Below, in pieces: positions 31,708 through 41,900 of a DNA stretch of 64,000 nt. The DNA is from Robertmurraya andreesenii. Its GTDB lineage: Bacteria; Bacillota; Bacilli; Bacillales; Cytobacillaceae. Where the stretch lies: assembly GCF_030813005.1 (NCBI RefSeq), contig NZ_JAUSTU010000018.1:1-64000 (forward strand), written 5' to 3'. The notes beneath the pieces are model-generated. The model had not been told where the DNA came from. It did no database searches and saw only the letters and a program-made list of their open reading frames with translations. The translations under genes and the position numbers were made by a program. Numbering within the stretch: the first letter of the stretch is position 1; every line of letters begins with the position of its first letter.

Positions 31708-33786
31708 TTATTCACCTTTATTTTTTTTGATAATCTCTTCTGAAATTGATTTTGGTACTTCTTCATAGTGGTCAAACACCATAGAGAATACTCCACGTCC
31801 TTGTGTGCTTGAACGAAGAGAAGTAGCATAACCGAACATTTCAGAAAGTGGAACCATGGCACGAACTACCTGCGCATTACCGCGCGCTTCCATACCTTCA
31901 ACACGTCCACGACGTGCAGTGATTCCACCCATGATGTCTCCCATGTATTCCTCAGGAATAACAACTTCGACCTTCATAATTGGCTCAAGAATGACAGGGT
32001 TACATTTTGCTGCAGCATTTCTTAATGCCATGGATGCAGCAATTTTGAACGCCATTTCTGAAGAGTCAACATCATGGTAAGATCCATCGAATAATCTAGC
32101 TTTGATGTCTACTAATGGATAGCCTGCTAGGACCCCTCTTTCAAGAGCATCTTCTAGACCAGCTTGTACTGCAGGGATGTATTCACGTGGAACAACCCCA
32201 CCTACGATACCATTCTCAAATTCAAAGCCTTTTCCTTCTTCATTTGGAGAGAATTCGATCCAAACGTGACCATATTGTCCACGACCACCAGATTGACGTG
32301 CGAATTTCCCTTCCACTTGTGCAGAAGAACGGAATGTTTCGCGGTAAGAAACCTGTGGCGCACCAACGTTGGCTTCTACTTTGAATTCGCGCTTCATACG
32401 GTCAACAATGATATCTAGGTGAAGCTCACCCATACCAGCAATGATGACCTGGCCAGTTTCCTGGTCAGTATGTGCACGGAATGTTGGATCCTCTTCTTGA
32501 AGCTTTTGAAGAGCTGTTGTCATTTTGTCCTGGTCCGCTTTTGACTTCGGTTCCACTGAGAGTTCAATTACCGGCTCAGGGAATACCATGGATTCAAGGA
32601 TAACAGGGTTTTTGTCATCACAAAGTGTATCTCCAGTAGTTGTATCTTTAAGACCAACCGCAGCTGCGATATCACCAGCATACACAATGGAGATTTCTTG
32701 ACGGCTGTTCGCGTGCATTTGAAGAATACGACCTACACGCTCACGCTTACCTTTAGTAGAGTTCTGAACATACGATCCAGATTCTAGAGTTCCAGAATAC
32801 ACACGGAAGAATGTTAATTTACCTACATAAGGGTCTGTCATAACTTTGAATGCAAGTGCTGAGAATGGCTCTTCATCACTTGAATGACGCTCTACTTCCT
32901 CTTCAGAATCAGGTAATGTACCTTTGATTGCAGGTACATCTAATGGAGATGGAAGGTAATCAATTACTGCATCAAGCATTAATTGAACACCTTTGTTTTT
33001 GAATGCAGTACCACACATAACAGGGAAGAATTCAACATTAACTGTTGCTTTACGAATTGCAGCCTTCAGTTCAGGGATTGAAATTTCTTCTCCGCCAAGG
33101 TACTTCTCCATTAATTCCTCATCAAGCTCCGCTACCGCTTCAATTAGCTTTTCACGGTATTCTTCAGCTTGTGCTTGATATTCTTCAGGAATCTCTTTTA
33201 CTTCAATATCCGTACCTAAATCATTGCTATAGAAATGTGCTTTCATTTCTACTAGGTCAATGATCGCATTAAACTGATCCTCTGCTCCAATTGGTAATTG
33301 GATTGGATGAGCATTTGCTTGTAGACGGTCATGAATTGTTTTTACAGAATAAAGGAAGTCAGCACCGATTTTGTCCATTTTATTAACAAACACTACTCGT
33401 GGTACACCATAAGTAGTAGCTTGGCGCCAAACTGTTTCTGTTTGTGGTTCTACCCCAGATTGAGCATCAAGAACGGTAACCGCACCATCTAATACACGAA
33501 GGGAACGTTCAACTTCAACAGTGAAGTCTACGTGTCCTGGAGTATCGATAATGTTAACACGGTGACCATGCCATTGTGCAGTTGTTGCAGCAGATGTAAT
33601 GGTAATTCCGCGTTCTTGCTCCTGCTCCATCCAGTCCATCTGAGCAGCACCTTCATGTGTTTCACCGATTTTGTGAATCTTACCAGTGTAGTACAGGATA
33701 CGCTCAGTGGTCGTTGTTTTACCGGCATCGATGTGAGCCATGATCCCGATATTACGTGTATTTTCCAAGGAGAACTCTCTTGCCAT
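31708..33786 (-). CDS. fusA: Elongation factor G
   Basis: EF-G (692 aa) drives translocation. G motifs are AHIDAGKTTTTER, DTPGHVDF and NKMDK; domains II-V follow, with KMTTALQKLQEEDPTFRAHT (domain III) and GVVPREYIPAVQAGLEDAL (domain IV). Fusidic-acid region looks ordinary. AAGGAGAAAG precedes ATG 33786. Second last gene of the str operon. Confidence 0.98.
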   Translation of the reverse strand: MAREFSLENTRNIGIMAHIDAGKTTTTERILYYTGKIHKIGETHEGAAQMDWMEQEQERGITITSAATTAQWHGHRVNIIDTPGHVDFTVEVERSLRVLDGAVTVLDAQSGVEPQTETVWRQATTYGVPRVVFVNKMDKIGADFLYSVKTIHDRLQANAHPIQLPIGAEDQFNAIIDLVEMKAHFYSNDLGTDIEVKEIPEEYQAQAEEYREKLIEAVAELDEELMEKYLGGEEISIPELKAAIRKATVNVEFFPVMCGTAFKNKGVQLMLDAVIDYLPSPLDVPAIKGTLPDSEEEVERHSSDEEPFSALAFKVMTDPYVGKLTFFRVYSGTLESGSYVQNSTKGKRERVGRILQMHANSRQEISIVYAGDIAAAVGLKDTTTGDTLCDDKNPVILESMVFPEPVIELSVEPKSKADQDKMTTALQKLQEEDPTFRAHTDQETGQVIIAGMGELHLDIIVDRMKREFKVEANVGAPQVSYRETFRSSAQVEGKFARQSGGRGQYGHVWIEFSPNEEGKGFEFENGIVGGVVPREYIPAVQAGLEDALERGVLAGYPLVDIKARLFDGSYHDVDSSEMAFKIAASMALRNAAAKCNPVILEPIMKVEVVIPEEYMGDIMGGITARRGRVEGMEARGNAQVVRAMVPLSEMFGYATSLRSSTQGRGVFSMVFDHYEEVPKSISEEIIKKNKGE

Positions 33787-33837
33787 TGGGTCTTTCTCCT
33801 TCCTAGTATGAGTAATAGTTTGAATAGATATTGAATC

Positions 33838-34308
33838 TTACCAACGATAGTGAGCAAACGCTTTGTTTGCTTCAGCCATTTTGTGAGTATCTTCGCGTTT
33901 CTTCACTGATGCACCAGTGTTGTTCGCTGCATCAAGAATTTCATTCGCAAGACGCTCTTCCATTGTTTTCTCACCGCGAAGTCGTGCATAGTTTACTAAC
34001 CAACGAAGACCAAGAGTTGTACGGCGTTCAGGGCGCACCTCTACTGGTACTTGGTAGTTAGATCCACCTACACGGCGTGCTCTAACTTCTAGAACTGGCA
34101 TGATGTTCTTCAATGCTTGATCAAATACTTCCATTGGATCTTTGCCAGTGCGTTCACGAATAATATCAAATGACGCGTAAAGAATGGATTGAGCTTTACC
34201 TCTTTTACCGTCAACCATCATTTTGTTGATTAGACGAGTGATTAGCTTTGAGTTGTAAATCGGATCTGGTAAAACGTCTCTTTTTGCTACTGGACCTTTA
34301 CGTGGCAT
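33838..34308 (-). CDS. rpsG: 30S ribosomal protein S7 (uS7)
   Basis: S7 (156 aa) initiates assembly of the 30S head. It starts MPRKGPVAKRDVLPDPIYNS and has EVRARRVGGSNYQVPVEVRP and KKREDTHKMAEANKAFAHYR at the end. I use ATG 34308 (AAAGGAGGAAC upstream) instead of the TTG/ATG-like start at 34326. Confidence 0.97.
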   Translation of the reverse strand: MPRKGPVAKRDVLPDPIYNSKLITRLINKMMVDGKRGKAQSILYASFDIIRERTGKDPMEVFDQALKNIMPVLEVRARRVGGSNYQVPVEVRPERRTTLGLRWLVNYARLRGEKTMEERLANEILDAANNTGASVKKREDTHKMAEANKAFAHYRW

Positions 34309-34346
34309 CCTTGTTCCTCCTTTCAATGAAGCTGATAGTGTCTAGT

Positions 34347-34769
34347 TTATTTTTTTGCTGCTTTTGGTTTCTTCGTACCGTACTTAGAACGACCTTGCAT
34401 ACGGTTGTTCACTCCAGCAGTATCTAATGCTCCACGAACAATGTGATAACGTACCCCTGGTAAGTCCTTAACACGTCCGCCACGGATTAACACAACGCTG
34501 TGCTCTTGTAGGTTATGTCCGATACCAGGAATATAAGCAGTTACCTCGATGCCATTCGTTAAACGAACACGAGCATATTTACGTAATGCTGAGTTTGGTT
34601 TCTTCGGAGTCATTGTACCAACACGAGTACAAACACCGCGTTTTTGTGGAGATGATACATTAGTTTGTGCTTTTTTGAAGCTGTTATAACCTTTATTAAG
34701 CGCAGGAGATTTTGAAGTTTCCTCTTTTGATTTACGAGGCTTGCGCACTAATTGGTTAATAGTAGGCAT
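34347..34769 (-). CDS. rpsL: 30S ribosomal protein S12 (uS12)
   Basis: S12 (140 aa) governs decoding accuracy. It starts MPTINQLVRKPRKSKEETSK. The streptomycin-target segments TPKKPNSALRKYARV and RGGRVKDLPGVRYH appear wild type. ATG 34769 follows GGGAGG; the frame from 34808 adds an unlikely stretch. Confidence 0.97.
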   Translation of the reverse strand: MPTINQLVRKPRKSKEETSKSPALNKGYNSFKKAQTNVSSPQKRGVCTRVGTMTPKKPNSALRKYARVRLTNGIEVTAYIPGIGHNLQEHSVVLIRGGRVKDLPGVRYHIVRGALDTAGVNNRMQGRSKYGTKKPKAAKK

Positions 34770-34870
34770 TATGATTTCCTCCCTTCGATTTTTCTTAAGC
34801 CCACACATCCAGGTGGTTCATTTTGAAGCAAAAAACAAAGTTCTTACAGAACGATCTGCAAAAACAGTTT

Positions 34871-35119
34871 TTAACGGATTAACCCAACGGTTGATGCTGC
34901 GACTTCAATACCACATGCTTTTCCTAGTGATTTCATAGAATCCACATAGGTAATCGGAATGTTCATTTCAGTAGCTGTGCTAATAACTTTTGATGTTAGC
35001 GAAGAATTTGCATCCTTTGCCACAACTACTTCCACTACTTGGCCATTCCGCATCGCTTTAACCGTCTGTTTTGTTCCTACTATAATATTTTGGGCCTGCA
35101 ATACTTTATCATAAGACAT
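34871..35119 (-). CDS. rplGB: L7Ae-family ribosome-associated protein YbxF
   Basis: This 82-aa protein of the L7Ae/L30e/S12e family binds kink-turn RNA. It starts MSYDKVLQAQNIIVGTKQTV and has VVVAKDANSSLTSKV and GKACGIEVAASTVGLI. Its function in Bacillus is not settled. GGAGGAT precedes ATG 35119. It is the first gene of the str operon in Bacillus, preceded by a strong promoter. Confidence 0.92.
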   Translation of the reverse strand: MSYDKVLQAQNIIVGTKQTVKAMRNGQVVEVVVAKDANSSLTSKVISTATEMNIPITYVDSMKSLGKACGIEVAASTVGLIR

Positions 35120-35164
35120 CTTTCATATCCTCCAAAGTAACAGGTTAATAGGAGCACCTTTGCT

Positions 35165-35193
35165 ATATTAGCATTTTCAAAAATCAATGTCAA
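35165..35193 (-). promoter_or_regulatory. str operon promoter
   Basis: A perfect TTGACA (35188-35193), 17 bases, and TAATAT (35165-35170) on the minus strand, located between the rpoC terminator and ybxF. Confidence 0.85.
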
Positions 35194-35221
35194 CAACAAA
35201 TTGTATTTCCATCTTGAAAAA

Positions 35222-35257
35222 TTATGATGCGGCACCTATATGTATATAAGTGCCGCA
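35222..35257 (-). terminator. rpoBC terminator
   Basis: TGCGGCAC and GTGCCGCA (35250-35257 with 35228-35235) form an 8-bp stem whose loop is itself mostly palindromic (TTATATACATATAG); TCATAATTTTTC follows on the minus strand. The T-run is delayed by six bases. Confidence 0.75.
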
Positions 35258-35271
35258 CAATATGGATTTCG

Positions 35272-38200
35272 TTACTCAATCGTTATAGCATCTTCTGCTT
35301 CTTCTATAATCGCAACAGGCTCTGCTTTACGGTAACGTTGCATTCCAGTACCAGCTGGAACGAGCTTACCAATGATTACATTTTCCTTTAAGCCGAGAAG
35401 CTCATCACGTTTTCCTTTGATCGCTGCATCAGTAAGAACTCTTGTTGTTTCTTGGAAGGATGCTGCTGATAAGAAGGAATCTGTTTCAAGAGATGCTTTT
35501 GTAATTCCAAGTAACACTGGGCGACCAGTGGCTGGAAGTTTACCTTCAAGCAATGCCTTTTCGTTGGCATCAGTGAATTGATGGATGTCAAGAAGGGAGC
35601 CTGGTAATACATCGGTTTCCCCTGCATCGATGACACGAATTTTTCGAAGCATCTGGCGCACCATTACTTCAACGTGTTTGTCACCAATTTCAACCCCTTG
35701 CATACGGTAAACCTTTTGTACCTCTTTAAGCAGATACTCTTGAACAGCGGTCACATCTTTAACTTTAATTAGCTCTTTCGGATCGATGGAGCCCTCTGTT
35801 AATTCTTGACCTCTCTCGACTTGGTCGTTTACAGCAACCTTTAGGCGTGCTGTATAAGGAGCTGTATAGGTGCGAGACTCAATTTCACCTTGAACAACAA
35901 TTTCATGCTGACGGTCTCTACCTTCGTTGATGCCAACAACCACACCTTCGATTTCGGAAATAACAGCCTGCCCCTTTGGATTACGAGCTTCAAAAATTTC
36001 CTGGATACGTGGGAGACCCTGAGTGATATCATCGCCAGCAACTCCTCCGGTATGGAATGTACGCATCGTTAACTGTGTACCTGGCTCACCAATCGATTGG
36101 GCAGCGATAATACCAACTGCTTCGCCGACTTCAACCTCTTGACCAGTTGCAAGGTTACGACCGTAACATTTTTTACATACACCATGACGAGTATTACAAG
36201 TAAAGGCAGAGCGAATCCAAACTTCCTCTACTCCTACTTCGGTTAGTTCTAGTGCTAGATCTTCCGTAATTAAGCCGTTTTCCGGAACAATTACTTCGTT
36301 TGTCTGAGGGTGCTTGACAGCTCTTCTTGCATATCGGCCAATTAAGCGTTCCTCTAGGGACTCAATAATTTCTGTTCCATCACGCAACGCAGAGACTAGG
36401 AGACCTCTGTCAGTACCACAATCGTCCTCACGAACAATAACATCCTGTGCTACATCGACAAGGCGGCGAGTTAGGTAACCTGAGTCAGCTGTTTTAAGAG
36501 CTGTATCCGCTAGACCTTTACGCGCTCCGTGTGTAGAAATAAAGTACTCTAATACGGTTAATCCTTCACGGAAACTTGAAATAATCGGCAACTCAATAAT
36601 ACGACCAGCTGGGTTTGCCATGAGTCCGCGCATACCTGCTAGCTGCGTAAAGTTCGATGCGTTACCACGGGCGCCCGAATCGCTCATCATGAAGATTGGG
36701 TTTGTTTTCTCCAATGACTTCATAAGTTTCGCTTGGATGGTGTCCTTCGCAGCACTCCAAATCGAGATAACACGGTCATAGCGCTCATCCTCTGTGATCA
36801 AACCACGACGGAATTGCTTCATGACATTATCTACTTTATTTTGTGCCTCATTGATGATTTCTTGCTTTTCCTTCAAGACGACAATATCGGCCACACCAAC
36901 TGTAATACCAGCTTTTGTTGAGTATTTGAAACCAAGATTTTTCATGCGATCAAGCATTTTCGATGTCTCGGTAATCTTAAATCTCTTAAAGACCTCAGCA
37001 ATGATATTACCAAGGATTTTCTTCTTGAATGGATCTACTAACGGTAGATTCTTGATCATTTCCTTGACGTCAGAGCCCTTTTCTACAAAGTACTTCTTAG
37101 GTGTTTCTTCTTCTAAGTTTTTCTTTGTAGGCTCATTAATGTATGGGAAAGATTTCGGTAAAATCTCATTGAAGACAAGCTTACCTACAGTCGTAATGAG
37201 CAATTGTTGGTTTTGTTCGTCTGTAAAGGTTTCATTGTTTAAGGAACCTGCATGGACAGCAATTCGTGTATGCAAATGAACATAGCCATTTTGATAAGCG
37301 ATAAGCGCTTCATTTGTATCCTTGAAGACCATTCCCTCACCGACAGCACCTTCACGTTCTAAAGTTAGGTAATAGTTTCCTAATACCATGTCCTGTGAAG
37401 GAGTAACAACCGGTTTCCCGTCTTTTGGATTAAGAATGTTTTGTGCAGCAAGCATCAATAGTCTTGCTTCCGCCTGGGCCTCAGCTGAAAGCGGCACGTG
37501 TACCGCCATTTGGTCACCGTCAAAGTCGGCGTTGTAGGCTGTACAAACCAGTGGATGCAAGCGAATGGCACGGCCTTCAACAAGCGTTGGTTCAAACGCT
37601 TGAATTCCAAGTCTGTGTAGAGTTGGGGCACGGTTTAATAGAACTGGATGTTCCTTAATAACCTCTTCTAAAACGTCCCATACCTCAGGCTGAAGTCGTT
37701 CGATTTTGCGTTTTGCTGATTTGATATTATGGGCTAATCCCTTTTCAACAAGCTCTTTCATAACAAAAGGCTTGAATAACTCAATCGCCATTTCCTTCGG
37801 TAATCCACATTGATACATCTTAAGGTTTGGACCGACGACGATAACAGAACGTCCGGAGTAGTCAACCCGCTTACCGAGAAGGTTTTGACGGAAACGTCCT
37901 TGCTTTCCTTTTAGCATATGAGAAAGAGACTTCAACGGACGATTTCCTGGACCAGTTACTGGACGTCCACGACGACCGTTATCAATAAGGGCATCCACAG
38001 CTTCCTGAAGCATACGCTTTTCGTTTTGCACAATGATACTAGGAGCACCAAGATCTAACAAGCGCTTGAGACGATTATTACGGTTAATCACACGACGATA
38101 CAGATCGTTCAAATCGGAGGTTGCAAAACGGCCACCATCCAATTGAACCATCGGACGTAGTTCAGGTGGAATCACCGGCAGAACGTCTAAGATCATCCAA

Positions 38201-38871
38201 GAAGGCTCGTTTCCGGAATTGCGGAAAGCTTCGAGTACTTCAAGACGTTTAATCGCTCTTGTACGACGTTGCCCTTGGGCTGTTTTTAATTCTTCTTTTA
38301 AAATATCGACTTCTTTATCTAAATCAATATCTGTTAGTAGCTTCTTAATAGATTCAGCACCCATAGAGGCCTGAAATTTATTCCCGTACTTTTCACGATA
38401 TGCACGGTATTCTTTTTCTGAGAGAAGTTGTTTCTTTTCCAGAGGAGTGTCGCCAGGCTCTGTCACTACGTAAGAAGCAAAATAGATAACCTCTTCTAAG
38501 GCACGAGGTGACATATCAAGGATTAATCCCATTCTGCTTGGGATTCCTTTGAAATACCAAATATGTGAAACAGGGGCTGCTAGTTCAATATGACCCATGC
38601 GTTCACGACGAACCTTCGCTCTTGTTACTTCTACACCACATCGGTCACAAACGACACCTTTATAACGAACTCGCTTGTATTTTCCACAATGACATTCCCA
38701 GTCTTTTTGAGGACCAAAGATACGCTCACAAAACAGACCGTCCTTCTCTGGTTTTAATGTACGATAGTTGATTGTTTCTGGTTTCTTTACCTCACCAAAT
38801 GACCAAGAACGGATTTTATCGGGTGAAGCAAGACCGATTTTCATATACTCAAAATTATTAACATCAAGCAA
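35272..38871 (-). CDS. rpoC: DNA-directed RNA polymerase beta' subunit
   Basis: RpoC (1199 aa) holds the catalytic Mg in NADFDGDQM. The N-terminal zinc ribbon is CHCGKYKRVRYKGVVCDRCG; the bridge-helix/trigger-loop region (MRTFHTGGVAGDDITQGLPR) is complete. The start codon is TTG 38871, preceded by GGGAGGTAGG. It follows rpoB after 126 bp and is terminated at 35257. Confidence 0.98.
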   Translation of the reverse strand: MLDVNNFEYMKIGLASPDKIRSWSFGEVKKPETINYRTLKPEKDGLFCERIFGPQKDWECHCGKYKRVRYKGVVCDRCGVEVTRAKVRRERMGHIELAAPVSHIWYFKGIPSRMGLILDMSPRALEEVIYFASYVVTEPGDTPLEKKQLLSEKEYRAYREKYGNKFQASMGAESIKKLLTDIDLDKEVDILKEELKTAQGQRRTRAIKRLEVLEAFRNSGNEPSWMILDVLPVIPPELRPMVQLDGGRFATSDLNDLYRRVINRNNRLKRLLDLGAPSIIVQNEKRMLQEAVDALIDNGRRGRPVTGPGNRPLKSLSHMLKGKQGRFRQNLLGKRVDYSGRSVIVVGPNLKMYQCGLPKEMAIELFKPFVMKELVEKGLAHNIKSAKRKIERLQPEVWDVLEEVIKEHPVLLNRAPTLHRLGIQAFEPTLVEGRAIRLHPLVCTAYNADFDGDQMAVHVPLSAEAQAEARLLMLAAQNILNPKDGKPVVTPSQDMVLGNYYLTLEREGAVGEGMVFKDTNEALIAYQNGYVHLHTRIAVHAGSLNNETFTDEQNQQLLITTVGKLVFNEILPKSFPYINEPTKKNLEEETPKKYFVEKGSDVKEMIKNLPLVDPFKKKILGNIIAEVFKRFKITETSKMLDRMKNLGFKYSTKAGITVGVADIVVLKEKQEIINEAQNKVDNVMKQFRRGLITEDERYDRVISIWSAAKDTIQAKLMKSLEKTNPIFMMSDSGARGNASNFTQLAGMRGLMANPAGRIIELPIISSFREGLTVLEYFISTHGARKGLADTALKTADSGYLTRRLVDVAQDVIVREDDCGTDRGLLVSALRDGTEIIESLEERLIGRYARRAVKHPQTNEVIVPENGLITEDLALELTEVGVEEVWIRSAFTCNTRHGVCKKCYGRNLATGQEVEVGEAVGIIAAQSIGEPGTQLTMRTFHTGGVAGDDITQGLPRIQEIFEARNPKGQAVISEIEGVVVGINEGRDRQHEIVVQGEIESRTYTAPYTARLKVAVNDQVERGQELTEGSIDPKELIKVKDVTAVQEYLLKEVQKVYRMQGVEIGDKHVEVMVRQMLRKIRVIDAGETDVLPGSLLDIHQFTDANEKALLEGKLPATGRPVLLGITKASLETDSFLSAASFQETTRVLTDAAIKGKRDELLGLKENVIIGKLVPAGTGMQRYRKAEPVAIIEEAEDAITIE

Positions 38872-38931
38872 GGGGCCTACCTCCCTTTTGATCTACAGGT
38901 TTTACCCTTATGGCTAATCTAAGATTATTAG

Positions 38932-38980
38932 CTCCCACTTCCCATTTTCTATAAGCGATGAGGGAAGCAGGAGTTTTTTT
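38932..38980. other. Hairpin between rpoB and rpoC, terminator-like on the plus strand
   Basis: CTCCCACTTCCC (38932-38943) pairs with GGGAAGCAGGAG (38962-38973), twelve pairs including two G-U/A-C style positions depending on strand. On the plus strand seven T follow, a form that would stop antisense transcription; on the coding strand it is a stable intercistronic hairpin without a T-run. Confidence 0.55.
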
Positions 38981-38997
38981 GAGAGCGTGCGGATATA

Positions 38998-41900
38998 TTA
39001 TTCTTTTGAACCAACTTTTTCTGATTCAAATTCTTCGGTTACAGGAGCAACTGTTAACGACTCTGCTTGCTGTTCATCATCATCTTCTAGGTCACGCATT
39101 TCAATTTCCTTCTCGTCACCTGAAAGAATTTTCACGTCAAGACCTAAGCTTTGAAGCTCCTTCATTAACACGCGGAAGGATTCCGGAACTCCTGGCTCAG
39201 GAACATTCTCGCCTTTAACGATTGCTTCATATGTTTTAACACGTCCAACGACATCGTCGGACTTGACGGTTAAAATTTCTTGAAGGGTATAGGCTGCACC
39301 GTAGGCTTCTAATGCCCACACTTCCATTTCTCCAAATCTTTGTCCACCAAACTGAGCCTTACCGCCTAGCGGCTGCTGAGTAACGAGTGAATAAGGACCG
39401 GTAGAACGAGCGTGAAGCTTATCATCAACCATGTGTGCAAGCTTAATCATATACATAACCCCTACGGAAACACGGTTATCAAACGGTTCACCAGAACGAC
39501 CATCATAGAGGATCGTCTTGGCATCGCTAGCCATGCCAGCTTCTTCAATGGTTGACCAGACATCTTCCTCTGTCGCTCCGTCGAATACAGGAGAAGCAAC
39601 GTGAATGCCAAGCTGTCTAGCCGCCATCCCTAGGTGTAGCTCTAATACCTGACCGATGTTCATACGAGAAGGAACCCCTAATGGATTCAACATGATATCT
39701 ACTGGTGTACCATCTGGTAGATACGGCATGTCTTCCTCAGGAAGAATTCGGGAGATAACCCCTTTGTTACCGTGTCGACCAGCCATTTTATCGCCCTCAT
39801 GAATCTTACGTTTCTGAACGATATAAACCCGAACGAGCTGATTGACACCTGGAGGAAGCTCATCACCATCTTCACGATTAAATACCTTAACATCATGGAC
39901 GATTCCACCGCCACCATGCGGTACACGAAGGGATGTGTCACGAACCTCACGTGCCTTCTCTCCGAAAATTGCATGCAACAAGCGCTCTTCCGCAGTTAAT
40001 TCGGTCACTCCCTTAGGCGTGACTTTACCAACGAGCAGATCTCCGTCTTTTACCTCTGCTCCAATGCGAATGATGCCGCGCTCATCCAGATTTCTTAGTG
40101 CATCTTCCCCAACATTTGGAATATCACGAGTGATTTCCTCTGGTCCTAGTTTGGTATCACGAGATTCTGACTCATATTCTTCAATATGAATAGAAGTATA
40201 GACATCATCTTTTACCAGACGTTCACTCATGATGATCGCATCTTCATAGTTATAGCCGTCCCATGTCATGAATGCAACAAGCACATTACGACCAAGAGCC
40301 AATTCCCCAAGCTCCATAGAAGGACCATCAGCAAGAATTTCTCCCTTTGTTACACGATCACCAACCTTAACAATTGGACGTTGGTTATAGCATGTACCTT
40401 GGTTGGAACGAACAAATTTTAATAATCTATATTTGTCAAGATCACCTTTTACCTCTTGACCATCAACCTCTTTAACACGGCGAACCCAAATTTCTCTAGC
40501 CTCAACATGCTCGACAATACCTTCGCGCTTACAAATAACGGCCGCACCAGAGTCTTTACCAGATACATATTCCATTCCAGTACCCACTCGAGGAGCTTCC
40601 GGTTGCATTAACGGAACAGCTTGTCGTTGCATGTTCGCACCCATTAGTGCACGGTTGGAGTCATCGTTTTCTAAGAACGGAATACATGCTGTCGCAGCAG
40701 AAACAACCTGCTTAGGCGAAACATCCATGTAGTCAACACGATCTCTGTGAACGACGGTATTTTCTCCACGGAAACGAGCGATGATATCTTCATCTAAGAA
40801 TGCGCCATCTTCCCCTAAGCGTGCATTTGCTTGGGCAACAACATAATTATCCTCTTCATCCGCAGTCAAGTAATCAATATGATTGGTTACCTTGCCTGTT
40901 TCCGGATCGACACGACGATACGGCGTTTCGATAAATCCAAAGCGATTCACCTTTGCATAAGATGATAACGAGTTAATAAGTCCAATATTCGGTCCCTCAG
41001 GAGTCTCAATTGGACACATACGTCCATAGTGAGAGTAGTGAACGTCACGAACTTCCATTCCAGCACGTTCACGAGTTAAACCACCAGGTCCTAGTGCTGA
41101 GAGACGACGCTTATGCGTTAACTCCGCTAAAGGATTGGTCTGGTCCATAAACTGAGATAATTGAGAGCTTCCGAAGAACTCTTTAATCGAAGCAATAACT
41201 GGGCGAATATTAATTAACTGCTGTGGAGTAATGGTATTTGTATCTTGGATAGACATTCTTTCACGAACAACACGTTCCATCCGTGAAAGACCAATACGGA
41301 ATTGGTTCTGCAATAATTCCCCAACAGAACGCAAACGACGATTTCCTAAATGATCAATATCATCTGTATCTCCTACTCCATAAAGAAGGTTAAAGAAGTA
41401 GCTGATGGAAGCAATGATATCTGCAGGTGAAATATTCTTGACCGCCTCTTCAACGTAGGCGTTCCCGATCACGTTAATTACTTTCTCATCATCTTCATTT
41501 GGAGCATAGATTTTAATTGATTGTAAAAGAACATCATCTTCAACTACGCCACTAATTGGGCTTAATGTTTTGAAACCAATATTTTTCTCTAAATTTGGGA
41601 TAATACGATCTAAAGTACGACGATCAAGCATGACGCCTTTCTCCGCAATAATTTCACCTGTTTCAGGATCTACTAGCGTTTCAGCAAGGCGTTGCCCGAA
41701 CAAACGGTTCTTTATATGGAGTTTTTTGTTGATTTTATAACGACCTACGTTTGCAAGATCATATCGTTTAGGATCAAAGAATCTTGACACCAATAAGCTT
41801 TTAGCATTCTCAACTGTAGGTGGTTCACCTGGGCGCAGACGCTCATAAATTTCTAAGAGCGCTTTGTCTGTACCTTCCGTATTGTCCTTTTCAAGGGTAT

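Noticed and set aside
34809..34938. Plus-strand 65-codon frame between rpsL and ybxF
   Set aside because: Short, no start site, overlaps both neighbours antisense.
35372..37279. Several plus-strand frames of 60-160 codons opposite rpoC
   Set aside because: They mirror codon structure of the conserved gene, have no ribosome binding sites and no recognisable content.
38958..39218. 86-codon plus-strand frame across the rpoB end
   Set aside because: Overlaps rpoB antisense and the intercistronic hairpin; Leu/His-rich shadow without a start signal.
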